A stretch of DNA of 64,000 nt from an uncultured bacterium (GTDB lineage Bacteria; Bacillota; Clostridia; Oscillospirales; Oscillospiraceae): contig CAMTMC010000007.1 in assembly GCA_947073515.1 (NCBI GenBank), positions 22,157 to 86,156 of the forward strand, in the 5' to 3' direction. The notes beneath the pieces were generated by a model that was not told the origin of the DNA, searched no databases, and saw nothing but the letters and a program-made list of their open reading frames with translations. Each line of letters opens with the position of its first letter. The stretch's first letter is position 1. The translations under genes were made by a program, and so were the position numbers. Positions 1-8,817 of this stretch are shown here, piece after piece.

Positions 1-644
1 AGGGGGAGTTTGTGGCTATTGTGGGCTCCTCCGGCTCGGGCAAGTCCACCGCCATGAACATCATCGGCTGCCTGGACGTGCCTACCTCCGGTACCTACCA
101 CCTGGGGGGCGTGGACGTGTCCACCATGGGCGACGACCAGCAGGCGGAGATCCGGAATAAAATGCTGGGCTTCATCTTCCAGCAGTACAACCTGATCCCA
201 AAGCTGTCCGTGCTGGAGAACGTGGAGCTCCCCCTCCTCTACGCCGGGGTGCCCGGCGAGGAGCGGCGGGAGCGGGCCATCCGCTCCCTGGAGCGGGTGG
301 GCCTGGCGGACAAGGGGAAAAACCTGCCCTCCCAGCTGTCCGGCGGCCAGCAGCAGCGGGTGTCCATCGCCCGGGCCCTGGCGGGCACCCCCTCGGTGAT
401 CCTGGCCGACGAGCCCACCGGCGCCCTGGACTCCCGCACCGGCCGGGAGGTGCTGAAATTCCTCAAGCAGCTCAACCGGGAGGGGGACACCGTGGTCCTC
501 ATCACCCACGACAACTCCATCGCCGTGAAGGCCGACCGGATCGTCCGCCTCCAGGACGGCAAGATCATCTACGACGGGGACTCCCAGGACCCCCGGGCGG
601 TGGTCCAGCCCCACGGGGCGGAAGAGGAGGAGGTGGAGGTATGA
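1..644 (+). CDS. ABC transporter ATP-binding protein, MacB/LolD type (5' end cut off)
   Basis: ATPase subunit of a MacB/LolD-type exporter, acting at the inner face of the membrane with the permease that follows. The frame is open from the left edge (frame starts at base 3, reading G-E-F-V-A-I-V), so the start codon lies outside the window; the GTG at 12 is internal. Visible motifs are Walker A GSSGSGKS, Q-loop FIFQQYN, signature LSGGQQQR, Walker B VILADEPTG and the switch His in LITHD. The C-terminus ends in an acidic tail GAEEEEVEV. It overlaps the permease by 4 bp (ATGA), so the two are translationally coupled. Substrate unknown. Confidence 0.93.
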   Translation, partial: GEFVAIVGSSGSGKSTAMNIIGCLDVPTSGTYHLGGVDVSTMGDDQQAEIRNKMLGFIFQQYNLIPKLSVLENVELPLLYAGVPGEERRERAIRSLERVGLADKGKNLPSQLSGGQQQRVSIARALAGTPSVILADEPTGALDSRTGREVLKFLKQLNREGDTVVLITHDNSIAVKADRIVRLQDGKIIYDGDSQDPRAVVQPHGAEEEEVEV

Positions 645-1885
645 ATTTTACCCAGTCCTTCCGCCTGGCCATCAAATCCCTCACCACCAGCAAGATGCGG
701 GCCCTGCTCACCATGCTGGGCATCATCATCGGCGTGGGGGCGGTCATCGTCATCCTCTCCCTGGGCAACGGCCTGACGGGCATGGTCCAGCAGCAGATCG
801 ACAAGCTGGGCATCAACATGATCCAGGCCCAGCTCTTCGGGGGCTCGGAGAATGAAATGCCCGACCCGGAGGATATGTATGACCTGGTGGAGGCAAATTC
901 GGACATTCTCACCGGCGTCTCCCCCTATCTGGGGGTCAATGCCGTGGTCCGCCACGGCAGCGACAAATTTGACCGCACCCACCTCTACGGCGTTAGCGAG
1001 ATCATGTACAACTCTGTTACCGGCTACACCATCGACGGCGAGCAGCTGGCCAAGGGCCGCTTCCTCAGCTACATGGACGTGGACCGGCGGGAGAACGTCT
1101 GCGTCATCGGGGCCTATCTGGAGCAGGAGGCCTTTGACGGCAACGCTCTGGGCAAACAGCTGTCCATCAACGGCCGGCCCCTCACGGTGGTGGGGGTGCT
1201 CAAGCGCAACGCCGAGCTGGAGATGCTCCCGGGCAGCCAGGACGACCAGATCTACATCCCCTACACAACCGCCCTGGAGATTATGGGCAGCCGGTGGGTC
1301 AACTTCTACATCTTCACCAGCTCCTCCGGCGAGACCGCCCAGGCCGCTAAGGAAATCCTTGTCAATTGGCTCAACAGCTTCTTCCGCACGGACGACGGGG
1401 AGTATATGTACTTCTATGTGATGACCATGGCGGAGCAGGCCAACCAGATCAACGCCATGATGGGTGTGGCCATGGGGGTCCTGGTGGCCATCGCCGCCAT
1501 CAGCCTTTTGGTGGGCGGCATCGGCATCATGAACATCATGCTGGTCTCCGTCACCGAGCGCACCCGGGAGATCGGGGTACGAAAGTCCCTGGGGGCCAAG
1601 CGCCGGGACATCCGCGGCCAGTTTGTCATTGAGGCGGGCACCACCTCCGCCATCGGCGGGATTTTAGGCATCGGCTTCGGCTGGCTGCTGGCCAAGGGCA
1701 TCGGCGCGGTGCTGGGGGGGATGCTCTCAGAAAATATGGGCGGCGGCGTGTTCGACGCCACCCCCACCATGGGGGCCATCCTCCTGAGCTTCGGCGTTTC
1801 GGTGGGCATCGGGGTGCTGTTCGGCTACCTGCCCGCCAACAAGGCGGCGAAATTGAACCCCATTGACGCTTTGCGGTATGATTGA
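641..1885 (+). CDS. ABC transporter permease, MacB/FtsX family
   Basis: Membrane subunit of 414 residues with the MacB layout: one N-terminal membrane segment (about residues 18-42, TMLGIIIGVGAVIVILSL), a large extracytoplasmic MacB_PCD domain (about 50-265) and a C-terminal FtsX domain with three membrane segments (about 275-405). The conserved SVTERTREIGVRKSLGA stretch joins the permease to its ATPase. The start ATG overlaps the upstream stop by 4 bp. No membrane-fusion protein is seen downstream, but one could precede the ATPase outside the window. The family exports peptides, lipoproteins or drugs; the substrate here cannot be read from sequence. Confidence 0.92.
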   Translation: MNFTQSFRLAIKSLTTSKMRALLTMLGIIIGVGAVIVILSLGNGLTGMVQQQIDKLGINMIQAQLFGGSENEMPDPEDMYDLVEANSDILTGVSPYLGVNAVVRHGSDKFDRTHLYGVSEIMYNSVTGYTIDGEQLAKGRFLSYMDVDRRENVCVIGAYLEQEAFDGNALGKQLSINGRPLTVVGVLKRNAELEMLPGSQDDQIYIPYTTALEIMGSRWVNFYIFTSSSGETAQAAKEILVNWLNSFFRTDDGEYMYFYVMTMAEQANQINAMMGVAMGVLVAIAAISLLVGGIGIMNIMLVSVTERTREIGVRKSLGAKRRDIRGQFVIEAGTTSAIGGILGIGFGWLLAKGIGAVLGGMLSENMGGGVFDATPTMGAILLSFGVSVGIGVLFGYLPANKAAKLNPIDALRYD

Positions 1886-1894
1886 CCGTTACTT

Positions 1895-1942
1895 GTAGGG
1901 GCGGCCTGTGGCCGCCCGCGGGCGGATATTATCCGCCCCTAC
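1895..1942. repeat. GTAGGGGCG palindromic intergenic repeat, copy 1
   Basis: A 48-bp unit bounded by GTAGGGGCGG and CCGCCCCTAC. It is made of two small hairpins (a GCGGCC/GGCCGC stem and a GGCGGAT/ATCCGCC stem) between inverted ends. Copies occur at 1957 and 15056. It sits between the ABC permease and the SLH gene. Confidence 0.8.
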
Positions 1943-1956
1943 AGACAACCGATTAT

Positions 1957-2026
1957 GTAGGGGCGCGTATCATGCGCCCGCCCGGTTTTTGCCCGATATT
2001 TACGGGCGGCCATAGGCCGCCCCTAC
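1957..2026. repeat. GTAGGGGCG palindromic intergenic repeat, copy 2
   Basis: A 70-bp unit with the same inverted ends (GTAGGGGCG at left, CGCCCCTAC at right) and inner ATGCGCCC and GGGCGGCC hairpins. It lies 14 bp after copy 1 in the same orientation and ends 28 bp before the SLH start codon, so it would be in that gene's leader if the promoter lies upstream of it. Confidence 0.8.
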
Positions 2027-2054
2027 ATTCCTTACACAGAAAGGAAGCTGGAAT

Positions 2055-3920
2055 ATGAAAACAAAACGCTTTTTCTCCGCCCTGCTGGCGGCCTGTCTGA
2101 GTCTCTCCCTGCTCCTGCCCGTCTCAGCGGCGGGGAGCGGGGTGTCCCTGGCGGGCGCCTCCCAGGCGGTGACCGCCCTGGGGATTATGGCCGGGGACGG
2201 CAGCGGCAATCTGAACCTGTCCGCCAAGGTGAGCCGGGCCGAGTTCGTGGCCATGGCGGTGAAGGCCTCCCCGGCCGGTGACGGGGTAGGGCAGGCGGCC
2301 ACCTCCCCCTACCCGGACGTGCCGAGAAGCCACTGGGCCTCCGGCTATGTGGAGGCGGCGGTGTCCATGGGCCTGGCCGGCGCCTTTAGTGACGGCACCT
2401 TCCGCCCGGACCGGGAGATCACCCTGGCGGAGGGGGCCTCCATGGCCCTGGCCCTGCTGGGCTACGGGGCCGGGGACTTCTCCGGGGCCTACCCCACCGG
2501 CCAGATGGCCATGTTCCGCAATTTGAAGCTGGACAAGGGCGTGTCCGCCCTGGCCCCGGACGCCGCCCTCACCCGCCAGGACGCCGTATACCTCTTCTAT
2601 AACCTGCTGTCCGCCCGGACCAAAGAGGGCCAGCCCTACATCAACTCCCTGGGCTACTCCCTCAACGCCGCCGGGCAGGTGGACCTGCTTTCCCTGGTCA
2701 ACGGCGAGATGGAGGGCCCGGTGGTGGCCCAGGGGGACTGGAAGGCCCAGCTCCCCTTCGCCCCCGCCCAGGGGAAGGTGTACCGGGACGGGGCGCTGTC
2801 CGCCCCCGGGGCCATCCAGGACTACGACGTGGTCTACTGGAACCGGGACATGAACACCCTGTGGGTGTCCTCTAAAAAGGCCACGGGGGTCATCCAGGCC
2901 CTGGAGCCCGCCGGCTCCGCCCCCGCCTCTGTGACTATGGGCGGAAAGACATACCCCATTGAGACCTCCCAGGCGGCCTACGCCCTGTCCGACCTGGGCC
3001 AGTACGGCCTGGGCTCCAGCGTCACCCTCCTGCTGGGCCGCACCGGCGGGGTGGCCGCCGTGGCCGATGTGTCCGCCAGCGTGGACGGCCAGATCGGCGT
3101 CATTACCGCCGTGTCCAACGGCACCTTCCCCGACGGCCAGGGCGGGACCTACACCGCCCAGAACGTCACCCTGTTGGGGGTGGACGGGCAGACCCGCCAG
3201 TACCAGCACCGGGCCGGCGGAATGAGTGTGGGCGCCGTGGTGCGGGTCACCGCCCGGGAGGGGGAGATGGCCCTGCGCTCCCTGTCCAGCGCCCGGCTCA
3301 CCGGCAAGGTGAGCGCCGACGGGACGAAAGCGGGCAAATACCCCTTCGCCCCCGGGGCCACCATCCTGGACGTGGCCGAGGGCAAGGGAGCGGTGTTCTT
3401 CCCGGAGCGTCTGGCCGGTGTGGAGCTGAAGGGGGAGATGGTGCGGTACTACTCCCTGAACAGCCAGGGGGAGATCGACCGGATGATCCTCAACAACGTC
3501 ACCGGTGACGTGTATGAATACGGCATCCTCACCGACCGGAAGGAGGAGGGCCAGGGGATGAACAAGTTCGTCACCTACCAGTACGACATCGACGGGAACA
3601 GCTACACCATCCCCAGCTCCACCACCCGCTGGCCGGTGGGCGCCGGGCCCATCCAGCTGCTGGGCGACCCGGCCAACCCGGAGAAGCTGTACTCTCTGAA
3701 CTGCGCCGGCACCGGGGAGATTTTGGGCAATCAGTTCGCGGCGGGGGGCCGGAAGTACACCCTGTCGGAGCAGGTGGCGGTGTATGAGCACCGCAATGGC
3801 CGGTACTACCTGTCCAGCGCCGCCCGGGTGGCGGAGGGGGACTACACCCTCACCGCCTGGTACGACCGGCTGGACCCCGAGGGGGGCCGGGTCCGGGTCA
3901 TCGTGGCCAAAGAGTCCTAA
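2055..3920 (+). CDS. secreted S-layer-homology (SLH) domain protein
   Basis: Cell-surface protein of 621 residues. A signal peptide (about 1-26, ending PVSAAG) is followed by three SLH-like modules: about 34-75, about 78-135 (YPDVPRSHWASGYVEAA, then FSDGTFRPDREITLAEGA) and about 150-195. SLH triads anchor proteins to pyruvylated secondary wall polymers. The remaining ~420 residues are beta-rich and have no family I can name. The ATG has AAGGAAG 9 bp upstream. A close relative by domain type, but with C-terminal SLH modules, is encoded at 43173. The function of the large C-terminal part is unknown. Confidence 0.88.
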   Translation: MKTKRFFSALLAACLSLSLLLPVSAAGSGVSLAGASQAVTALGIMAGDGSGNLNLSAKVSRAEFVAMAVKASPAGDGVGQAATSPYPDVPRSHWASGYVEAAVSMGLAGAFSDGTFRPDREITLAEGASMALALLGYGAGDFSGAYPTGQMAMFRNLKLDKGVSALAPDAALTRQDAVYLFYNLLSARTKEGQPYINSLGYSLNAAGQVDLLSLVNGEMEGPVVAQGDWKAQLPFAPAQGKVYRDGALSAPGAIQDYDVVYWNRDMNTLWVSSKKATGVIQALEPAGSAPASVTMGGKTYPIETSQAAYALSDLGQYGLGSSVTLLLGRTGGVAAVADVSASVDGQIGVITAVSNGTFPDGQGGTYTAQNVTLLGVDGQTRQYQHRAGGMSVGAVVRVTAREGEMALRSLSSARLTGKVSADGTKAGKYPFAPGATILDVAEGKGAVFFPERLAGVELKGEMVRYYSLNSQGEIDRMILNNVTGDVYEYGILTDRKEEGQGMNKFVTYQYDIDGNSYTIPSSTTRWPVGAGPIQLLGDPANPEKLYSLNCAGTGEILGNQFAAGGRKYTLSEQVAVYEHRNGRYYLSSAARVAEGDYTLTAWYDRLDPEGGRVRVIVAKES

Positions 3921-3933
3921 ACAGATGAAAACA

Positions 3934-3960
3934 GGCCCGCCCGGCGATGCCGGGCGGGCC
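3934..3960. terminator. intrinsic terminator between converging SLH gene and glgP
   Basis: Perfect 12-bp stem GGCCCGCCCGGC with a 3-nt loop. Read on the minus strand it is followed by TGTTTTC, so it best serves glgP; on the plus strand there is no T-run but it may still stop the SLH transcript. Confidence 0.75.
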
Positions 3961-3966
3961 GTTCGG

Positions 3967-6246
3967 TCAATTCAAGTGCCAGATGTCCTGGTTGTACTGG
4001 CGGATCACCCGGTCGGAGGAGAAGTACCCCGACTTGGCGATGTTCACCAGCATCTTCCGGGCCCAGGCCCGCCGGTCCCCGTAGTCCCGGAGGCAGCGGT
4101 CCTTGGCGGCGATATAGTCCTCCACGTCCAGCAGGGCCATGAACCAGTCCTTCCCCTTCATGTCCTTCCACAGGGCGGACAGCTCGGCGGGGTCGCCGAT
4201 GGCCAGCAGCTCCGGGGACACCAGGAAGTCCACCAGGGGCTCCACCCCGGGCTGGTGGTAGTGCTCCAGGGGCCGGTAGCTCCGGCCGTCGGGCTCCTCC
4301 CCCTGGTAGAGCTGGATGACCTGGTCGCTGTGGGCGCCGAAGGTGTAGATGTTCTCCGGGCCCACCAGCTGGGCGATCTCCACGTTGGCCCCGTCCAGGG
4401 TGCCCAGGGTGACCGCCCCGTTGGCCATAAACTTCATGTTGCCGGTGCCGCTGGCCTCCTTGGAGGCCAAAGAGATCTGCTCGGAGATGTCGCAGGCGGG
4501 GATCAGCCGCTCCGCCCAGGTGACGTTGTAGTTCTCCACCATGGCCACCCGCAGCCAGGGCCGGACCTGGGGGTCCCCGTCAATGAGCTGCTGGAGGCAG
4601 AGGATCAGGTGGATGATCCGCTTGGCCATCACATAGGCCGGGGCGGCCTTGGCCCCGAACAGCACCGTCACCGGCCGCTCCGGCAGGTTCCCGGCTTTGA
4701 TCTCCAGATACTTCCGGATGACGTACAGGGCGTTCATCTGCTGGCGCTTGTACTCGTGCAGGCGCTTGACCTGGATGTCAAAGACGGACTGGGGGTCCAG
4801 CTCCACGCCCTGGGCGGCCCACAGCAGGCGGCACAGCTGGTTCTTGCTCTCCTGCTTCACCGCCAGCAGCCGGTCCAGCACAGCCTGGTCCTCCTGGAAG
4901 GCCAGCAGGCCCTCCAGCTTCTGGGCGTCCCGCCGCCAGCCGGGGTCGATACAGCTGTCAATGAGGGCGGACAGCCCGGGGTTGCAGGCCTCCAGCCACC
5001 GCCGGAGGGTGACGCCGTTGGTCTTGTTGTTGAACTTCTCCGGGTACAGGTCGTAGAAGTGCCGCAGCTCGGTGTTTTTCAAAATCTCCGTGTGGAGGGC
5101 GGCCACCCCGTTGACAGAGAAGCCATAGTGGATGTCCATGTGGGCCATGTGGACCCGGTTTTCCGTGTCTAGGATGGCGGTACGGGGGTCGGCGCTGGCC
5201 GCCTTGGCCCGCTGGTCCAGCTCCCGGATGATGGGGGCCAGCTGGGGGGCCACCTTCTCGATGAAGGCCAGGGGCCACTTCTCCAGGGCCTCCGCCAGGA
5301 TGGTGTGGTTGGTGTAGGCGCAGGCCCGGCTCACCTGGCCGATGGCCTCGTCCATAGACAGCCCCCGCTGGGTCAGCAGGCGGATCAGCTCCGGGATGAC
5401 CATGGAGGGGTGGGTGTCGTTGATCTGCACCACCACGTGGTCGGCCAGGGTCTCGGGGGAGAAGCCCCGCTCCTCCAGCTCCGCCAGGATGAGCTGGGCC
5501 CCGGCGGACACCAGGAAATACTGCTGGTACACCCGCAGCAGCCGGCCGGCCTGGTCGCTGTCGTCGGGGTAGAGGAAGGAGGTCAGGTGGTGGGGGATGT
5601 CCCCCTTGTCAAACTTGATGCCCACCCAGGGCTGGGGGGCGGGCTCCTCCACGTCGAACAGGTGCAGGCGGTTAGCGTACCCGTTCCCCGCGCCGGGGAT
5701 GGCGATATCGTACAGCACCGCCTTCAGCTCAAAGCCGCCGAAGGGGACGGTGAACGCCCGCCCGGTGGGGATCAGCCAGCTGTCCGGCTCCAGCCAGGGG
5801 TCGGGGCTCTCGGTCTGGCGGTTCTGGTGGAACTCCTGCTTGAATAGGCCATAGTGGTAGTTGAGGCCCACCCCGTCCCCGGGCAGGCCCAGGGCGGCGA
5901 TGGAGTCCAGGAAGCAGGCGGCCAGCCGGCCCAGCCCGCCGTTGCCCAGGGAGGGCTCCGGCTCCATGGACTCGACGGTGCCCAGGTCCCGGCCCAGGCT
6001 GGCCAGCAGCTCCCGGGCCTGGTCGTGGAGGCCCAGGGCCAGCAGGTTGTTGGACAGCAGCTTGCCCATCAAAAACTCGGCGGAGAAGTAGTACAGCTTT
6101 TTCTCCCCCGCCGGGGCGGGCCGGTCCTGGGCCATCTGGCCGGTGAGGAGAAGCAGGGCCTGATAGAGCTGCTTGTCGTCGCACTGGTCGGGGGAGCGGC
6201 CGAAATGCCGCTGGGTGAGCTGGTAGAGCTGTTCATTGAGCTGCAT
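3967..6246 (-). CDS. glgP: glycogen/maltodextrin phosphorylase
   Basis: Releases glucose-1-phosphate from alpha-1,4-glucans using phosphate and PLP. The 759 residues match the usual length of bacterial GlgP. Seen are the early [18 protein letters not shown] block (about residue 105), [10 protein letters not shown], and the PLP-lysine block [14 protein letters not shown] near residue 597. The start chosen is the ATG at 6246, with AAGGAG 8 bp upstream; an upstream in-frame start at 6285 would add 13 residues and lies closer to the promoter. malQ lies upstream on the same strand, and the two enzymes together degrade glycogen or maltodextrins. A promoter and a cre-like site precede the gene, suggesting carbon-catabolite control. 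Confidence 0.96.
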   Translation of the reverse strand: MQLNEQLYQLTQRHFGRSPDQCDDKQLYQALLLLTGQMAQDRPAPAGEKKLYYFSAEFLMGKLLSNNLLALGLHDQARELLASLGRDLGTVESMEPEPSLGNGGLGRLAACFLDSIAALGLPGDGVGLNYHYGLFKQEFHQNRQTESPDPWLEPDSWLIPTGRAFTVPFGGFELKAVLYDIAIPGAGNGYANRLHLFDVEEPAPQPWVGIKFDKGDIPHHLTSFLYPDDSDQAGRLLRVYQQYFLVSAGAQLILAELEERGFSPETLADHVVVQINDTHPSMVIPELIRLLTQRGLSMDEAIGQVSRACAYTNHTILAEALEKWPLAFIEKVAPQLAPIIRELDQRAKAASADPRTAILDTENRVHMAHMDIHYGFSVNGVAALHTEILKNTELRHFYDLYPEKFNNKTNGVTLRRWLEACNPGLSALIDSCIDPGWRRDAQKLEGLLAFQEDQAVLDRLLAVKQESKNQLCRLLWAAQGVELDPQSVFDIQVKRLHEYKRQQMNALYVIRKYLEIKAGNLPERPVTVLFGAKAAPAYVMAKRIIHLILCLQQLIDGDPQVRPWLRVAMVENYNVTWAERLIPACDISEQISLASKEASGTGNMKFMANGAVTLGTLDGANVEIAQLVGPENIYTFGAHSDQVIQLYQGEEPDGRSYRPLEHYHQPGVEPLVDFLVSPELLAIGDPAELSALWKDMKGKDWFMALLDVEDYIAAKDRCLRDYGDRRAWARKMLVNIAKSGYFSSDRVIRQYNQDIWHLN

Positions 6247-6270
6247 AGAGCGTTCTCCTTTCAGCAAAAC

Positions 6271-6284
6271 TGGAAACGATTCCA
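6271..6284 (-). promoter_or_regulatory. CcpA cre-like operator in the glgP leader
   Basis: TGGAAACGATTCCA matches the catabolite-responsive element consensus TGWAARCGYTWNCW at 12 of 14 positions and has TGGAA/TTCCA arms. It lies between the -10 box and the ribosome site, the position of a roadblock operator. CcpA binding is inference. Confidence 0.5.
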
Positions 6285-6297
6285 ATCCGGTACAGCA

Positions 6298-6326
6298 AGT
6301 ATACCAGGGGATGTCCGTCCCGTCAA
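6298..6326 (-). promoter_or_regulatory. sigma-A promoter of glgP
   Basis: Minus strand TTGACG, a 17-bp spacer, then TATACT with an extended TGG just before it. It ends about 50 bp upstream of the glgP start, so glgP can be transcribed independently of malQ. Confidence 0.75.
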
Positions 6327-6346
6327 AGGTTTTTTCCGGGGAAATT

Positions 6347-7921
6347 TTATGATTTTTCTCCCGCTTTTTGGGGAATGGCTGGCGATGCGGGCAAAATCCC
6401 CTGTTTTTCCATCTTGCTCCGGGATTTCTTTCCGCCCTTTTTGGCGGGCAGCCGCTGGTAGACCTTCATCTCCCGGTGGAGCCGCTTGGCCAGGGCGGGG
6501 GTGAACACGCCGGGCAGGGCCCGCCACTGCCAGTTGTTCCCCAGGGTGGAGGGGGTGTTCATCCTGGCCTCCGACCCCAGGCCCAGAATGTCCTGCATCT
6601 GCATCACCGCCAAATCGGCGGCGGAGGCCCAGGCCGAGCGCATCATCCCCCAGTGGTAGCCCTCCCGGCTGTTGAGCCGCAGGTACTCCTTGGCGAAGGC
6701 CACGTCCTTCTTGGGGGCGGAGGACATCCAGCCCAGGATGGTGTCGTTGTCGTGGGTGCCGGCGTACACCACGCAGTGAGGGGTGTACCGGTGGGGCAGG
6801 TAGTCGCTGCCGGTGTCCCGGCTGTCAAAGGCGAACTGGAGAACCTTCATCCCCGGGTAGCCGGTGCCCTTCAGCAGCTTGCGCACCCCGTCGGTGAGGA
6901 AGCCCAGGTCCTCGGCCACAATGTCCCTCCGGCCCAGGGCCTTGTTCACCACCTTGAAGAACTCCAGCCCCGGCCCTGGCCGCCAGCGGCCGTTCCGGGC
7001 GGTCTTGTCCCCGTAGGGGATGGCGTAGTAGGCCTCAAAGCCCCGGAAGTGGTCAATGCGCAGGGTGTCAAACAGGCGGAACTGGGCGGCGATCCGCCGC
7101 AGCCACCAGGAGTAGCCGTCCTCCCGCATCCGCTCCCAGTGGAACAGGGGGTTGCCCCACAGCTGTCCGTCGGCGGAGAAGCCATCGGGGGGACAGCCCG
7201 CCACCTCGGTGGGGAAGCCCTGCCCGTCCAGCTGGAACTGCTCGGGGTTGGCCCACACGTCGGCGCTGTCCCCGGCCACATAGATGGGCAGATCCCCCAT
7301 CAGCCGGATGCCCAGCTGGTTGGCCCGCCCCTTCAGGGCGTTCCACTGGCGGAAGAACAGGTACTGCGCCCCCCGCCAGAAGCCGGTCTCATCGGACAGC
7401 TCCTCCCGGGCGGTTTCCAGGGCCTTGGGCTCCCGCAGGCGCAGCTCCTCCGGCCACTGGGTCCAGGGCTGGCCGCCGAACCGGTCCTTCAGGGCCATAA
7501 ACAGGGCGTAGTCCTCCAGCCAGTCCCTTTGCTCCTCACAGAAGCGCAGGAACTCCCCGCTCTCCCGGTCCAGCCGGGCGCAGGCCTTCCGCAGCACCCC
7601 GAACCGGGTGCGGTACAGCAGCCCGTAGTCGATGGTGGCCGGGTCGTCCCCCCAGTCCAGGGGCTGGAACTCTGACCGCTCCAGCAGGCCCTCCTCCGCC
7701 AGGTCGTCCAGGTCGATAAAGTAAGGGTTGCCGGCGAAGGTGGAGAAGGACTGGTAGGGGGAGTCCCCGTAGCTGGTGGGGCCGATGGGCAGCAGCTGCC
7801 AGCAGGACTGGCCCGCCGCCGCCAGAAAATCCACAAACTCCCGGGCCGCCCCGCCCAGGGTGCCGATCCCGTAGGGGGAGGGCAGGGCGGAGATTGGGAG
7901 GAGAATACCCGCGTCTCTCAT
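6347..7921 (-). CDS. malQ: 4-alpha-glucanotransferase (amylomaltase)
   Basis: GH77 enzyme of 524 residues that transfers alpha-1,4-glucan segments between maltodextrins and frees glucose. The N-terminus [18 protein letters not shown] is the family signature. Catalytic blocks are visible: RIDHFRGF (nucleophile Asp, about 290), EDLGFL (acid/base Glu, about 336) and [11 protein letters not shown] (about 388). A basic Lys-rich tail of about 30 residues follows the domain. It starts at ATG 7921 after AAAGGCAG. It lies 100 bp upstream of glgP on the same strand; their activities are complementary in glycogen turnover. Confidence 0.96.
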   Translation of the reverse strand: MRDAGILLPISALPSPYGIGTLGGAAREFVDFLAAAGQSCWQLLPIGPTSYGDSPYQSFSTFAGNPYFIDLDDLAEEGLLERSEFQPLDWGDDPATIDYGLLYRTRFGVLRKACARLDRESGEFLRFCEEQRDWLEDYALFMALKDRFGGQPWTQWPEELRLREPKALETAREELSDETGFWRGAQYLFFRQWNALKGRANQLGIRLMGDLPIYVAGDSADVWANPEQFQLDGQGFPTEVAGCPPDGFSADGQLWGNPLFHWERMREDGYSWWLRRIAAQFRLFDTLRIDHFRGFEAYYAIPYGDKTARNGRWRPGPGLEFFKVVNKALGRRDIVAEDLGFLTDGVRKLLKGTGYPGMKVLQFAFDSRDTGSDYLPHRYTPHCVVYAGTHDNDTILGWMSSAPKKDVAFAKEYLRLNSREGYHWGMMRSAWASAADLAVMQMQDILGLGSEARMNTPSTLGNNWQWRALPGVFTPALAKRLHREMKVYQRLPAKKGGKKSRSKMEKQGILPASPAIPQKAGEKS

Positions 7922-7954
7922 GAAAACATCTGCCTTTCAGTATAATGCTTTTAT

Positions 7955-7983
7955 ATAGTAGGCGTTCGCCGGGAAAAAAGCAA
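7955..7983 (-). promoter_or_regulatory. possible promoter of malQ
   Basis: Minus strand TTGCTT, a 17-bp spacer, then TACTAT, about 35 bp before the malQ start. An alternative -10 TATACT lies closer to the gene but lacks a good -35. Confidence 0.4.
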
Positions 7984-8038
7984 GAAAAAATTTCCTGCCG
8001 GCGGAGGAGAAGTTTCTTTTTTCGCCCCCATCTGCCCG

Positions 8039-8067
8039 TTGTCATTTTGCCCAGGACGCGCTATAAT
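8039..8067 (+). promoter_or_regulatory. sigma-A promoter of the glutamine amidotransferase gene
   Basis: TTGTCA, a 17-bp spacer, then a perfect TATAAT. It lies 38 bp upstream of the TTG start at 8106 and is divergent from malQ. Confidence 0.8.
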
Positions 8068-8105
8068 AATAAAAGCGCGCCATTATAAAACAGGAGGGGA
8101 GCCCT

Positions 8106-8771
8106 TTGCTGAAAATTCAGATCTCCGGCGACCCGGAGAAAACAGGAAATTACGAGGACGCCGTCCGGGAGGCGGGGGGCCAGCCCGTGGCGGGCTACTG
8201 CCCGGAGCCGGACCTGTCCTGCGACGGCCTGATCCTGGCCGGCGGAGGCGACATTGAGCCGGGGGTGTACGGCCAGCGAGTCCAGGGCTCCCAGCCCCCG
8301 GACACCGCCCGGGACCGGGCGGAGCTGACCCTGTTCCGGATGTTCTACCGGGCCAATAAGCCCATCCTGGGCATCTGCCGGGGCCACCAGCTGATCAACG
8401 CCGCCATGGGCGGCACCTTGATCCAGGATCTGCCCCCGGTGTGGGCCCCCTTCCACGGCGGTGTGGACCACGACCTGGTCCATCCCGTCCGGGCGGAGGA
8501 GGACACCCTGCTCCACCGGCTGTACGGCCCGGTCTTCCCGGTGAACAGCTTCCACCACCAGGCGGTGGACCGGCTGGGCAAGGGCCTGCGGCCCATCGCC
8601 TGGTCGGAGGGCGGCTTTCCCGAGGCCTTTGACTGTCCCGGCTACCCCCTGCTGGGGGTGCAGTTCCACCCGGAGCGGATGTCCTTTCACAAGCGCCGGC
8701 CGGATACGGTGGACGGCGGGGCGATTTTCGCCTGGTTCCTGGCCCTGTGCCGGGGGGAGGAGAACGTCTAA
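8106..8771 (+). CDS. class I glutamine amidotransferase-like hydrolase (peptidase C26, PuuD type)
   Basis: Protein of 221 residues in the gamma-glutamyl-gamma-aminobutyrate hydrolase family, which cleaves gamma-glutamyl amides. The nucleophile Cys lies in GICRGHQ (about residue 87), preceded by the family motif GGGDIEPGVYG. The catalytic His is in GVQFHPERM (about 190), and HHQAV is also conserved. The start is a TTG with GGAGGGGAG a few bases upstream; no in-frame ATG fits better. The physiological substrate is unknown, since no polyamine genes lie nearby. Confidence 0.88.
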   Translation: MLKIQISGDPEKTGNYEDAVREAGGQPVAGYCPEPDLSCDGLILAGGGDIEPGVYGQRVQGSQPPDTARDRAELTLFRMFYRANKPILGICRGHQLINAAMGGTLIQDLPPVWAPFHGGVDHDLVHPVRAEEDTLLHRLYGPVFPVNSFHHQAVDRLGKGLRPIAWSEGGFPEAFDCPGYPLLGVQFHPERMSFHKRRPDTVDGGAIFAWFLALCRGEENV

Positions 8772-8817
8772 TTTTTCACTGATTTTACTTATGACACCTG
8801 ATGGAGGTACCTGAATC

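Noticed and set aside
2124..3791. 555-codon open frame on the minus strand
   Set aside because: Antisense shadow of the SLH protein; His/Gly/Gln-rich low complexity.
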